Positions 1-13,300 of a stretch of DNA of 64,000 nt are shown here, one piece after another. Location of the stretch: NCBI GenBank assembly GCA_020310875.1, contig CM035407.1:72366221-72430220 (forward strand). The letters run 5' to 3'. The position numbers were made by a program, and so were the translations under genes. The notes beneath the pieces were generated by a model. That model was given only the letters and a program-made list of their open reading frames with translations, did no database searches and was not told the DNA's origin. How positions within the stretch are numbered: position 1 is the first letter of the stretch; every line of letters starts with the position of its first letter. Source of the stretch: Ceratopteris richardii (Eukaryota > Streptophyta > Polypodiopsida > Polypodiales > Pteridaceae).

Positions 1-1740
1 ATAGAATGATTATTGCAAATACCTTTGCTCTTAAGATTGATTTTTCTTGACTTGTGTAGAATGAAGATTGATCTTTTATTACTCAATATATTTATTATCC
101 ATCCTTTCATGATCATTCTATCATTTAGTACTTTTCAAGTTGCACAACCAAACATATTATTACCTTACAACAAAATCTATTCACTTCATTTGAGTCCATT
201 CTTATTCACATTCTTGGGGGATTTTTTAGTTAAAAGGGACTTGAGTGTTTGTAGGAGAAGAATGGAGAAGAAGAAGAGATACAAATATAGTGAAAGCCTT
301 TGTATCTTGATTAAAAATAAGAAATAAAATATCCTTGTCTAGAATGAGACAAAACTGTTCTTTTTGCATAGCACATAAGCCAAAGAGCACACACAGTATA
401 CAAAACACCACATTTTCTTATGCAATCAACCTCCTGTGTGTCGGTCCTCCACCTTGTCTAGTATCTTGCCCTTGTGCACACCTTGCACTCAAGCTTCCAA
501 TAAGGTTGAAGGAAGGGTCACTCTCTGTTGTCGACGTGTCCTTGATGGTACTTGTTCCATCTTAGGTGCTCTCCTAGTTGCTCTCTACATACTCACTATT
601 CAAGTCTCTTGCTCACTCTTGCTCTCTCTTGCTCCTTAGTCTAACTCCTTAGTCCAAGAATCGTTATTCCTTTGGTTGTGTGTCAATGCTCCTTATGTAT
701 GTCACTTCAACTACTATTTATCTTGGTGCTCACTTTGATATCCCAAATTAACTCTTGTGTACTGCTTCACTTCATCCCTTTTCCACTTCTGACCTTCATT
801 TCTTCAAAATCTATGCATAAGAGAGGGCTCACCTAAACCTTCTAAACATTTAAAAATCCTTGAAAACCTTCAAAAAGACCATTCTCCAACTTGCATTCAA
901 CTTTTCTTGCAAAACCATTGTGAATATTTTTTTTATGCACTACATGTGTACCCTTGTTCTTGTCCACTTGTTAACCACATGTGCATCACTTGCATCGTCA
1001 CCACTTTGACCTTTGACCGGCTCCACAATTGACCACTTTGATCTTTGACTAGCTCAATAGTTGCCCACCACCTAATGGGCTCTTCATCTCAAAGAGTGAT
1101 TAGCCAAGCCATGAGCAGTGATGTGTCACCTCGACACCTTCTGTGTAAAACCTTCAAAATGACATATGGGTAGTTCACCAAGTTCACGAGGAGAATGAAA
1201 GAACAACCATAAGGGGATAACCAAAATTGGACACCATATCAATGAAGAAGAAGAAGAAGAAGTAGGATTTTGGAGCATAGGAAGGAAAGGTTAATGAGGG
1301 TTTAGGGGCTCACAAGGATAGGGCACAGAGGGGGACGATAAGGGCTGGGTTTTGGTACAAAGAGAGGGGCGGGCAATATGAGTTGGGATAGTTGATAGTG
1401 AAAAAAATGTCAAAACATGGAAGATACATATGATCCATATGCAAAATGTGAAACATGTGGGAAAATAAGAGGGAATAGACCATGTGGATCACTTGCGGGA
1501 TGAAAATCACATGTTAAATGCATACAAAAAAGATGGATTTTGACCAAAAGACTGAAAATGTAATGGATTTTGGTGAAGCTAATGCAAAAAATGAGTCCAA
1601 AAGTGTTAGTAAACATGAAATTGACCCAAGTTTGAAAAAATTGGCCACCCAAGGCATATAATCTAGAGCCAAAAGAGTTATAGCTTTAACAAAATTAAAA
1701 AAATGGTTTCCACACCATAGGATAAAAGTATCTCCAATGG
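1..1740. other. Intergenic, no gene seen
   Basis: AT-rich sequence with no recognisable coding domain on either strand. The only structure seen is a short GAA run near 1244-1262. The open frames here are short, lack family motifs and look like chance. Confidence 0.6.
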
Positions 1741-1752
1741 TGGGTTTTTTTT

Positions 1753-1782
1753 GGGGGGGAGGAGTGGGGGAGGGGGAGGGGG

Positions 1783-1831
<49 letters not shown>

Positions 1832-1993
1832 GAGATAGAGGGGAGAGAGTAGAGAGAGTTAGAGAAGAAGAGAGACAAGGTAGAGAGAGAAGCTAGAGAG
1901 AGAGGGTAGAGAGAGAGAGAGATGTAGAGAAATGATGAGAGAAGTAGACAAAATAAGAGAGAAGGAAGAGAGAGTAGAGAGAGAGTAGAGAGC
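1753..1993. repeat. GA-rich microsatellite
   Basis: A poly-G stretch leads into a pure (GA)n run at about 1791-1828, then into interrupted GAGA/TAGAGA sequence up to about 1993. The minus-strand Ser/Leu-rich open frame over it is a product of the CT repeat, not a gene. Confidence 0.9.
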
Positions 1994-2039
1994 TTTTTTA
2001 ATAATAAATCAAAAGGCAAGGAGGCTGCTTTTGTTTTAA

Positions 2040-2382
2040 ATATACCAAAAAATAAAGAAAAAAATCAATTAAAATGCCAAAAAATACCCAAAATTTTCAA
2101 AAAGAAATTCTCAAAAAAATTCTCACTTATTCTAGACAACATGCCACACTCAAAACATCAGAGAGCTTGGTTTTTTCTTCTATTTTAACAAGAAAAAGAA
2201 CATTGAAAAAAAACAAAACATTCCAAAAAAAAATCTTTAAAAATTCTAAAAATTCTAGAAAAAATCCCAAAAAATTCCAACAAGGTGTTCATGAATAAAG
2301 CCATTGAATGTCTTCTAAATTGCATGAAAAAATTAAAGAAAAAGCATGATCATGAAACTAAGCAAAAAATAGTATGAGAAGG
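2040..2382. other. A-rich low-complexity stretch
   Basis: A-rich sequence with repeated short words such as aaattctcaaaaa and aaaattcc. No coding domain was recognised. Confidence 0.5.
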
Positions 2383-3228
2383 CTATGTACAACCTGGACA
2401 GATTTTGCAAGTTATAGGTGATCCAGAAAGCTTCAAATTGGTTAATGATAGGCCTTGATCCTGGATATGATAACGAATGGTAGCTCTTCGCCCTCCACAA
2501 CCTCTAACTATATTGCACTCCATTTTGGTTGTCTTCCTTTTGGGCATAATGACCATGGGATAAGGCCATTCTGAATGCTCCACGAGAATAATATTTCCAA
2601 CATCTTCCATCTTTTGCATCTCTCTATGGATGATTTTAGCATACCTTGGATTTAATGTATAACATTTTCCTCTTACTGATCTGGTGCATTCAATCATTGG
2701 AATCCTTAATTCCTCAAAACTGGTAGGTATTCCTTTCAAATCCTTATAATGCCTTGTAAATACATCTACATATATTCTCATAAGAAATGTTATCCATAGT
2801 ATTATACAGAACCAGTTGGCCACTAGAATAGGACGTGAATCAGCTTCTGCAATGTTGCACTTTAAGGGGTTTTTTTTCTCTCTTATATGCCTGTCACTGG
2901 TTCACCCAAATCAGCAACTTGAATGATCTCCTCTTTTCCTTCATAGACTTCCTATGTACTTGAGTTGTTTGTAAAAATTCCATAGCAAGAAGATGAGACT
3001 CCTCCCTACAGCCAGGCCAACATATCTTCTTCCTCATATAAATCCAACTTTGGGTTTTCCATCATATCTTTTTCCATACAAATACCAATTGTCTGCATCA
3101 TGCTGGTATGTCCCTAGTTGTCTGATCCTTCTTCTAAAAATATCTATTTGAGCTCTCTTCCATCTTGTTTTACCCACATAGTATCCTTGCCCCAATCATG
3201 CAACACATTAGCATACCTTAACCAGGAT
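2383..3228 (-). pseudogene. Ty3/gypsy pol relic (protease end to RT start)
   Basis: Minus-strand remains of a Ty3/gypsy polyprotein. The 146-codon frame at 2383-2823 reads YKDLKGIP, then a RIP...SVRGKCYTLNPRYAKII stretch and VEHSEWPYPMVIMPKRK. These match the start of gypsy reverse transcriptase (KDLKGI; Y.MNP.YA; EHSEWVSPIVVVPKK). Further 5' on the same strand, about 3100-3225, the fragment VLHDWGKDTMWVKQDGREL looks like the region following the retropepsin domain. Stops and frameshifts separate the parts and the YVDD box is absent, so it is a truncated, non-functional relic. It is a different and older family than the gypsy elements at 32279-64000. Confidence 0.75.
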
Positions 3229-3230
3229 CT

Positions 3231-3742
3231 CGTCCTACAAAGACATCGTCTTTTAATAACCACTTGTACTTCATAACTTTTATAGATGATTTTTCGATGC
3301 ATGCACAAGAATATCTAGTCAAACAAAAGTCCAAAGTGTTGTTATGCTCTAAAAAACTTTATGTTATGGATAAAAATATATTAACATGTGAAATGGACAC
3401 CCTCTATTCTAACCAAAGGAATTACATCTTTTGAATTTGATGCATTTTTTGCTAAGACATCGTCTTAGCAAAGACATCGTCTTTTAATAACCACTTGTAC
3501 TTCATAACAAAGACATCGTCCTACAAAGACATCGTCTTTTAATAACCACTTGTACTTCATAACTTTTATAGATGATTTTTCGATGCATGCACAAGAATAT
3601 CTAGTCAAACAAAAGTCCAAAGTGTTGTTATGCTCTAAAAAACTTTATGTTATGGATAAAAATATATTAACATGTGAAATGGACACCCTCTATTCTAACC
3701 AAAGGAATTACATCTTTTGAATTTGATGCATTTTTTGCTAAG
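3231..3742. repeat. 226-bp tandem duplication inside copia relic
   Basis: 3231-3456 is repeated essentially unchanged at 3517-3742 (offset 286 bp). The 60 bp between contain a third, partial copy of the unit start (aaagacatcgtcttttaat...). The duplicated segment includes decayed copia integrase sequence, so the duplication occurred after that element inserted. Near identity of the copies makes it much younger than the relic. Confidence 0.95.
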
Positions 3743-5880
3743 TGCGAAAATAAAATGCCAATATACAACATCATACATACATCAACAAAACATTGTTGAG
3801 AGAAAAACACATCTCACATGAATTATAAAGATGCATAGGCAAGAGTCAAATCTTATCTCAATTTTTTGGCTTGATGTAATGTGTATTACATATGCATATA
3901 ACAAATGCGCCATTAAAACATTGGAGTCTATCACTCCTTATGAGGCTTCGCATGGAGATAAGCCATATATCACTTGTTTGCATGTTTTTGATTGTTTGAT
4001 ATATGCATTGATAGTTGTAGAATGTAGGAAATTGGATTAGTATCCTAAGAAATGTATTTTTATTGGGTACAATTTTGGAAGAAAAAATTATTGCTTATAT
4101 AATCCACAAACTAAATTCATATTAATTAATCAAGATGTAGTTTATGAAAAATACAGTTAAACATGCACTCACGTACTAAGAGAGATCAATGAGCTCAAAG
4201 AATGTTTAGGACATTTTATTACCTCATTGTAATCATGGCATATCAAATGTAACTCTTCCTAAAGCGATTTCTCAATCTACATAAGTTTTGAATAAGGACA
4301 TCTTTGATTTCTAACATAAATGTACATGAAGTGGTTAATGATAAAGCAAACATTGAAGAAGGAAAAACTATACCAAAAATAGTTTATGCAACCTTCAAAG
4401 AAGAATAGATGCACTTTAGCAATCCTATATTTTGAGGTTCTAATGGCGCCACTTTTTTGTAAGTAAATTGTTATTCAATAGTTGTCTAGTCTTTGTGACA
4501 AAAATGAGCCCATCTCATATGGTAAGGCACAAAAATAAAAATCTTCATAACATCTATGCACTTGCAAATAATAATGATTGAAATGTACAACTTGTCAATA
4601 GCTACATTTTGGAAAGCAATACACACAGAAACTCTTATGTATTTCAACCCACAATTTTGTGCAAAAAAAACAATAAATTAAGATGTGCATACTCGACAAA
4701 GGCATTGCCTAGTTTGAATAAGCACCTCAAACTTGGCATAAAAAGACATGCTTGTTGACACATGGATCCCAAACAATCCAACAGAAAACACCTAATATGT
4801 AAATGACATATTCCTCATTATCTTAGTTTTTGGATAATGACATGATACTCTATGATCCTCCTGCAACATATTGTTGAGTTTAAGGCTAATTTGTAACTCA
4901 TAAAATATCAAATTTGAGGATTTTCCAACACTATCTAGGCATTCAATTTACACTAGTTGAAGGAATCGTTTTGCTTCAAAGAAAACATATTACCTTATTG
5001 CCCATTCAGTCCTAAAACCTAAACCCGTTATCACTCCTATTGAGTGTTGGAGATACATTTCATACTATTCTCTATCAACTTGCATGATGCTTGATTAATT
5101 TATGCATTATATACTTTGGTGTTCAATTCGTTCTCTTATATGAGGGCGTGTACATAGCCCAAATGTTAAACACTAGCACACAATTCAGACCACATTATGA
5201 TATTTGAGTGCTCTTGGAAGCTTAATTCTTTTATGTAAAGAGAGCTGTTACCATCAAATTTACAAGCATTCCAAACACGTGGATTGATTGTCATATGGAC
5301 CCACAAGTGATTTTTCATACTTGGTTGCTTTATGCATGTCTTGGTAGAACAAAAATCAACCTAATATCACTTCTAGCTGTGAGGTCTGAGCACCTATAAG
5401 GTTTCATCTATTGTTGAAAAAGTGTCTCATAGCTGATTTGAATGTTAGCCACTCACACGTCACCACTTCTTTGTTGGCAATCAAAGAGCATAGCTAGTTG
5501 GAAGGACCCAATGTTCCATGCTCACACAAAACACATTGAGGTGCAATACCAACATGTCAAAAAGAGAATCTCCATTTAAGGAGAAGATTTACTAAAACGA
5601 TTAACTTGTTTTAGGTGCCATACAAAATAGTTGGAAAGAACCTATGTTCCATGCTCACACAAAGTATGAGATACGTAGCTAATTGGAAAGAACCCAATGT
5701 TCCGTGCTCATAGAAAGTACAATGAGATGCACTACCATTGTGCAAAGAAGAGAGCGTTTGTTGATGAGAATATCTATAAGAGAGGTCAAATTGGCTTAGG
5801 TTGCATAAAAGATTACCCTTACATACCTTCTCAAAAAGGTTGTGCCACATCATAGTTTTAAGTTTCTCCCTTTGATGGAT
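3285..5880 (+). pseudogene. Decayed Ty1/copia relic A
   Basis: Plus-strand remains of the copia family present intact at 33619-38773. Nucleotide similarity can be followed in order: integrase core (gatgatttttc...catgcatg at 3285), the integrase/RT linker (3870-4170, reading ITPYEASHG, an FDCLIYAL-like piece and CIFIGYN), the bipartite-RT lead-in near 4500 (AAAATGAGCCCAT), RT near 4880-4990 and the RNase H end near 5505-5570 (ttccatgctcacac, cacattgaggtgca). The RNase H end is present two more times in degenerate form near 5637-5780. No frame survives for more than about 70 codons, and no LTR was found. It lies downstream of the PDCD5 gene. Confidence 0.8.
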
Positions 5881-5889
5881 CATTCATAG

Positions 5890-6840
5890 TTCATACAGCT
5901 CAACATTTACAAGTGCCAATTATTTAGTCGTTGCAAGGATCCATAGAGGCATTCATTAATACATTAAGTATCAATGTGTGCAATGACACTTATAATACCA
6001 AGATAGGTAATTATCTTTACAAATTTCACATTTCGTAATATCACTAGACATTGTGCTCCTAAGCTCATTCTTCATGTTACTATTTGCATCTTCCCACTCG
6101 CAAAACTCCAGCATAATACAATGTTATCTTTCTCAACGTAATGCATTACCATCCACTATGTTTTATGCCACCATATTCAAGCAATTGTTCACACCTAGTA
6201 GAATGCAGTTACGTGGGGGGAAGAACGAATAAACACCACATAACGTCAATTAACAAATTTTTGAGAGAAATCTACTAGCTCTCTTGTTTTTCTCATTCCA
6301 AGTCATCTTCTTCACCAAACACTTCATGCATCAATGATACAATTAATGAACTTCTCTTCTTTGAAAACGATTTTCCCATGCATACCTCCTAACATATATC
6401 ACGGATCCTATTGCGTCAACCAACCAGTTACTTCTAATCTGGGAAAAGCAATTATCATGATTACCAAAAATATTAAGATTTTCAATACATGAAAAGTTTG
6501 GTTCTATGGTTCTAACAAAAATATTGAGTTTAGACAAGAAGGTTACATTTGAAACTTTAAAAAAAATATAATCCTAAATATGAATGAACCTTCAAACTTT
6601 TACCGCCACACAAAAGTATTCACTGAAATACAAACCTCGAAAAAGACACCATCAAATAAATTAATTGATTAATCAAATAGTGCAAGGAAAATGTGTGCCT
6701 GCTCATGTATACTGTTTTTTAGATCTCATCCTCGAGTAATAAATCCAATGAGATTTTAAGAAGTATAATAGATACAGAGTAAGGACATCAGAAAAGAGGT
6801 ATGAATATGCATGTGCATGTGTATACATATCGGATGCATG
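5890..6840. other. Unassigned sequence
   Basis: No recognisable domain, RNA or repeat boundary. It may be more decayed transposon sequence next to relic A, but nothing diagnostic was seen. Confidence 0.4.
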
Positions 6841-6845
6841 CACTC

Positions 6846-6915
<70 letters not shown>
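6846..6915. repeat. Compound (GT)n-(GA)n microsatellite
   Basis: A run of about nine GT units passes directly into about 27 GA units with one GACA interruption. Confidence 0.95.
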
Positions 6916-7341
6916 AACTAAGAATAGGTCACAGGAATCTCAAAGCCTACAATCTATTCAATCAGACGGAAAATTGTGTGAAAGAGAGAAAATCATGTCA
7001 ACAGTAAGTGCACAAAACATTGTCAAGTAAGTGTCCGATGCATAAAGTAAAAAGTGCCGGTGATTGAAATATCCCTGCAAACATGTCTGAATAGTGACAG
7101 ACATTGGATGCTAGGGAACAATTATGGTTCTATAGATAGGTACGGATCATGAGCTTCTGTCAAACAAAGCTTCAGAGATGCATAATCATGATAAATGCTC
7201 CACCCACAAGTAGAATCGTCAAATATACAGTCATATGGTGATACAGATCCAAAACAGATTGTATTAAGCAAATGATTTCTGCTCTCTCCAATAAAGTACT
7301 GCCTTTATCAAGGAAGCTAGGTTCAAAGCAGCATCAAAATC

Positions 7342-7380
7342 TTAGTCATCATCATCAAGCACACTTCTCCGTCGTTGTAT
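7342..7380 (-). CDS. PDCD5: PDCD5 exon 7 (C-terminus)
   Basis: The last coding exon encodes IQRRRSVLDDDD and stops at TAA (7344-7342). The acceptor is tgtccag. Plant homologs end with the same IQRRR plus acidic tail. The 3' UTR lies below 7342; no clear AATAAA was located. Confidence 0.92.
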   Translation of the reverse strand: MQRRRSVLDDDD

Positions 7381-10300
7381 CTGGACAAACCATGAACAAT
7401 AAAAATAAAGGCCATTGTTTAAGATGACAACTGACTGTCAAATAACTGCAAATCACTGGGGGATAAGCCTTAATGCAGTTCCTCAATGCCTTAGCCACAA
7501 ATCTGATTTCTTTAATATTTTCCTACAGCCTCAGAAAATCCTTAATGCCTTAGCCACAAATCTCATTTCTTTGATATTTTCCTACAGCCTCAGAAAATGC
7601 TGCTATTTAGTATTGCCCCTACTTAGATAAACTCAACCAACAGGGATCACTTGTTTAGCCGACGGTAAATCCTACATGCATCTCGACAGAAAGCTTGTAG
7701 GAGTATCACCAGTAACAATAATGAGAGTCTGTATGCCACGGCATTCTACATATGTAGGAAACAATGAACCTACATCACTAAGTGACAATCTATTAGCATG
7801 TGAACTCCTCCAAAATGAATGGAATTACTGTTATTTGAAACAAAATCCATATAAAGCTCGAAAAAAAAACCAGAGAATTTAGTAAATCACATCTGAATGA
7901 CCCATGATGACAATCGGCACCTCCATTCAAACAGAAATATCATTCTGCAGAATAAAATGATCAAGAAAATTATATAAATGTTTCCTAGAACTCAAATTAC
8001 TTACAGTAACTTTTGGGGCCTTCTGTGTTTGCTCGTTGATTTGCTCCAGCAAAGCAATCAACCTTTCTTCTGAGACCTGTCTACAACATGGTTACGATTT
8101 TGATGAGAGGAGAAAAATTTAAAGCAAAATCTGTACCTTCTCTGTTATCTGACCCATTTGAGCACTCCTTATTAAAAGATCCTCAACACTTCTAGCCTTC
8201 TCAGGTTTCACTAAGGCAATTCTTGACACTGAACAGGAAACATTCAATCATTGGCACAAAGCTCAATTTCCTGAAACCATTTCAAAAACATGCAACGATG
8301 CACATAAAAGAATCAAATAAAGACTAGATGTATATGCAGATTTTCAGATGTCCACATCAGAACTCCTAAGCAAATTGCAGATACAGTATACTAAGGCATC
8401 AAGTCAACAAGAAAGGGAACCAGAAAAGCAGACGAATCAAATATTGATGTATCAAATCAAAATGAAAAGAATCAAACCACCAGATGTTTTGAAAGCAATG
8501 ATCAACCCAATTTGTCAATGTTATAGAAGAAGAAATGACTTGCACAAACCAAGGCAGTGGAAATGACAGACAGGATGAAGAAAATTTACACTAAATGTCA
8601 AACATCTCATAAGATTGATTGTTAGCATTCGCCATATCAAAAACAAGTTTCAAACTGGTAATCATGGTCTATGATTCGCTTTTAATAGAAACTCACAGCG
8701 TTCTCTGGCCTCTGAAGATAGGACACGTGCAAGCAACATTTGTCTTCTTTCTTCAGCTTCTCTACAGATAAAAACCACAAGATCAGAATCTCCTGCTGCA
8801 TTAAAAAGGGAACAGCTTTACAAATACGGAAATTAATTCATTTGAATACTAGCCTAGAAACAGTTTGTTGAACGTTTTATCATTAGCACACAGATTTCAT
8901 CCCAGATGTCAAAAGAACTCAGGTTTATACACACTCCCGATACCTGAACTATAATGGAGCAACCAGCCTCTATAAGTTTTAAAATAAAGCTTCAGACTTC
9001 ACCTTTTTCATTTTTGCAAATCTAAAATTGGCATGTTCTCAAATCCATGTGCTAGGAAGTAGGCATGTATCTTTTTCATACCAAGCACATGGTACTTGCT
9101 TCAATCCATACCATGCTTTTTTCAACTTGCACACTTTGTTTTCATGCCCTTCCTGTACAAAACCATGGGGCTGAAATATATGCACTTCTTCATGTAAATC
9201 ACCATTCACAAATGCAGTTTTAATGTCAAATTCATGTACATTCAAACCATTATGATCTACGACTACAGAGATGCTACGAACAGTGGTTGTTCGACATGTG
9301 GGAGCCAAAATCTCATCAAAGTCAATGACTCTCTCTTTAGCATAACCTTTGGCAACAAGCCTAGCTTTATACCTATCGATTATTCAATTAGGTTTATGTT
9401 TCACCTTATATACCCATTTAGTGCCTATGGCCTTTTTACTTGGGAGCAAATCACATAAAGACAAAGTGCCATTCTTCATAACAGCATTGTAATTTGATTG
9501 CATAGAAGGCATCCAATATTTTGAATTTTGTGCTTCATCAAAAGAAACAAGCTCATTCTAATCACAAAGACTAAAGACAGCCATTACATAACAATATGAT
9601 GCAAAAGAAACATTATGAGAGGCCCAACGAGTACAATATGGCAAAGGTGCATCTAACTTGCCATCTCTCAAAGTCTACACCAACCATTTAGGCATAGTTT
9701 TGCCTCTTCTATGTCAACCCTCTCATCAATAAGTGCATCATGTAAATCTGCATCAAAAATGGAAATGATCTGCATCATCATTTGAAACCTGTAAAGGCTC
9801 AAAAAATGCATCATTAGGGCCAACACTTGATTGTCCACATGCAGAAAGAGGCAACAAAGTGTCATAGAGATCCTTTGAACTAACTAATGCCTCCTTGGTA
9901 CATGAAAGTAGGGGCTGAATTGCATCTTCCACAAAAACAAAATCACAACTACCAAAATGTGTTTAGTTCGTGGATGATACAAACGATAGGCTTTGCTTTT
10001 AGAACTATACCCAATATACGTTTCACTGCCTTACCATCCAATTTTCTACATTGTTGTTCAAGCACTAATGCATATGCCAAACAACCAAAAACACGTAGAT
10101 GAGCAAGAGATGGTTTGGACCATGCCAAACCTCATATGGAGTGATAGATTGCAATGCTTTGGTGGGACACCTATTTAGTACATATGCTACACACATAACA
10201 ACCTCAAGCCAAGGACATCGAGCTCGTTGCCACGCACTTGCTGCTCCCCTCCCCCCATCTGCGTCCCTTGCTCGAGAGTGCCCTTCCTCCCCCCCCCTTG

Positions 10301-13300
10301 CGAACATGCCTCGCACCCTCCCCCCCGTCCCTCCCTTCGTTGCTGCCTGCTCCTCACCCCCCCCCGCTCTTCGTCCTCCCACCCCCTCCTCTCCCCCCCT
10401 CGTCCTTCCCTCCCAACCCCTTCCCCCCTCCTTCAAAAACCCCGGCAAGCTTCTCCTCCCTCATCCCCCAATTCTTTTTAGCCACAACAGACACAGATGG
10501 ACACGAAGACCGCCCCTCAGTGGGACTCACCTAAATCCCCCTCGCCTGCTTTCTCTCTGCCGCCCATTCAACTCTCCCTTACTGACGAAGGGAGAGCGAG
10601 TTCGGTTTCAGAATTCGAACATCTACAAGCGTCATCAATCATATGCAAAATCATTGGATTACACCCCAGCCGTGGCGAATTCAAAGACCTTCTCCAGATA
10701 AGTTTGCTTGCAGAGGTGGCCAAGCTTGTGTATGTCCAATCCCTCGGCCTAAGCTCCTTCTTCTCTCAAGCGAGTGGCTGATTCAAAGGGTCAAGTACTC
10801 AAGCCTCCCGCTACATGTTTTGCTTATCACAAGGTTGGTCACCTTGCGAATGCTTTCCCTTCGAGGACCACATGAAGGGACAAGACCGTAGCCTAGGCAG
10901 GAGGCCCCGTGTCCATCGGAGCAAGAAACTCATCCCCCTCGTCCTAGATTTCCTCGGGCACTTCACCTGAAGAGGGTAGGTCTCATCATCACTCTGATGC
11001 CCTGACTTCCAAGGCTGTCGCATCTTCCTCTAGTACGTGTTGGCATAACCCTAGGCACCGACATCAATTCAGACACAAGCCTCGCCAAACATCCCAAGAA
11101 AGATTCGTTCTTACGAGGAACAAATTCAGCGCACTTGAGGAGGACTGTCCTGTGGACCATGGCATTGGGTTGGAGCAGGGATCCCCCTCGAGTATTCCTA
11201 CGCCATCATCCTCTGTCCCCTCCACATCAGTCTCCTCCCCTCGACCCTCGTCTTCTCTGAGACCCCCTTGGGGGTCAGGTACTTCTCCTCTTGGTCCTCA
11301 ATGATCCCTTGACAATGACTTCTTGGTGAGCCGGATGGTCCATGTGAGTCAGTCTCCATCATGCCCCCCTTTCTAGTTGGATACGTCGTCTTTGACTGAT
11401 ATTCCTCCGGGGTCGGTAAGCTTCAACTACCATTTGCAGGGGGAAAGTTTTGGCTATAAGTTCGCGCAATTCTTTGGCCGACATGAGGATCTTCGTGAGA
11501 CACATGTGAGGGTCCATGCAGTGGCCCTTCCCATCCGAAGCCAAACTACCTAGGAGTCGTCCATTGCTTTCTCGTTCCCTCTTTGCAAGGCTACTCAACC
11601 AGATTGGTCTCTTGGAGAGGCACCCTGCAATACAAAACATGACACAAGCCATATCCACAAACATAAAAAGATGGACATCAGACCCACTCCCAACCATAGG
11701 GTCCATGATGAACCACCACCGAGGAGCGTGCAACCAAGCGGGTGAAAGCCCTCAAGGGCATGGTGTCCCATACCATCATACCCACACCCTATAGGCATGT
11801 GGATGATTCCACCATGGGCCAAGAGTCCAAGAACCTCATAAGAGGAATAAATAACAAATGAGCCCATGGGTCCTATCTATAGTCTCTTTTAAGGAGGAAG
11901 CCATGTTCACACTCGAGAGAACATTCCACATTTGGCCTCACAACTTTAACTATAAGTGCCCATCATTGATGTCCTTTGGGTTTAGGAACATAACAAGACA
12001 GGAAATGAGAGAGATGTAAGGAGCCATGCTCCAAATATAAACATTGCATTCCATGATGGAAGTTATAAGATAGCATAGAAAGATGCCTTGTGAAGTACAA
12101 GTTGTCCATAAACTTCATAAATCTCCAAAGGTGGTAGAGTATGCTCCTCCAAAAAGGTCTCCGATGCTACACACCTTGAAGTTGATGAAGAAACACAACT
12201 CCACCTCCTCCAAGTTGAAGGAACACCACCTCTCCAAGCTAGCACATGAAAAGCTCACTTCCAAGTGACGCTCTTCAATGATGATCTTATGATCTTTGGA
12301 TAGGTCTATCATCTGAGCCATGAATTGCTCTCTTAACAAAAGCTTAGCGAATAACTTCTTATGCCTAGCTTTTAGATTTTCTCAATTCTCGGAACATACG
12401 TGTTTTTTATGTCACTTGTATTTAATTATGATCATTAGATATGCTTTTTACGTTTTCAATAGAATGATGACATGTGTCAATTTAGCTTTCACTTAAAAGG
12501 TGCTTTTCACACTAAACCTAAAAATTAGGATTTGACTTTTGACTATGATTTAGGTGTCCAACACGTGTTATGCTTGGTTGGATAGTTCATTCATACTACG
12601 TTTCTTATTATGGACATGGAGAGATCTACGACGGGTCTTGTTTATCACTTATATAGGTTTATGTGAGGAGCCATTGTTTCAGTTACATGTCTATCGAGCT
12701 CCAAGTATGGTCTTTTTTTATGCAAATTTCTTTAATCATATTAATGTTTTTAATATTATTGATGATACAATTTTTATTTTTTATATAAACAAGAAAAATT
12801 ACGTTCTACGTGCTATGAATCTAGAATCCACATAACCTGGTGACTTGAAACTATTTTGCCTTCTAAGAAATTCAAGAGTAAAATATTTCGTTTTCTTCAA
12901 ATAGTTGAAAGTTCTCTTCGCTGATTTCCAATGTGTAGCTAAAAGTTCATGCATGAATCTACTCACATGTGTCATTGAATATTGGATGTATGGTCTAGCA
13001 TTACATGCACAAAACAAGCTACCAGTAACTTGCTATATAATGTGCTATCAAATAGTTCATCAGCATCACTCTAAGCTCATAACTATAAGCTAGATTCCAT
13101 AGGTGTGGAAACATTTTTACAATCCTATATGCTAAACCTTTCAAGCAATCCTTTTTAATGTACTTTTTCCGATTCCTCGAGATAAAGTGATTATCATGAG
13201 AAAATTATACGCATAAGCTTATAACTGCAAGTTAAATTCCATGGGTGTGGAAATATTTTTACAATCCTATATGCCTTTAAAGCAATTTGCTAAAGTACTT

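Noticed and set aside
1678-2019. Ser/Leu-rich 113-codon ORF
   Set aside because: Encoded by the CT/GA microsatellite.
10227-10534. Pro-rich and Gly/Arg-rich ORFs in several frames
   Set aside because: All frames are open only because the DNA is C-rich; no conserved residues, and the minus frame fuses into copia relic B.
12554-12835. 93-codon plus-strand ORF with hydrophobic stretches
   Set aside because: Overlaps the copia relic C end and AT-rich DNA; no homology recognised and no supporting signals.
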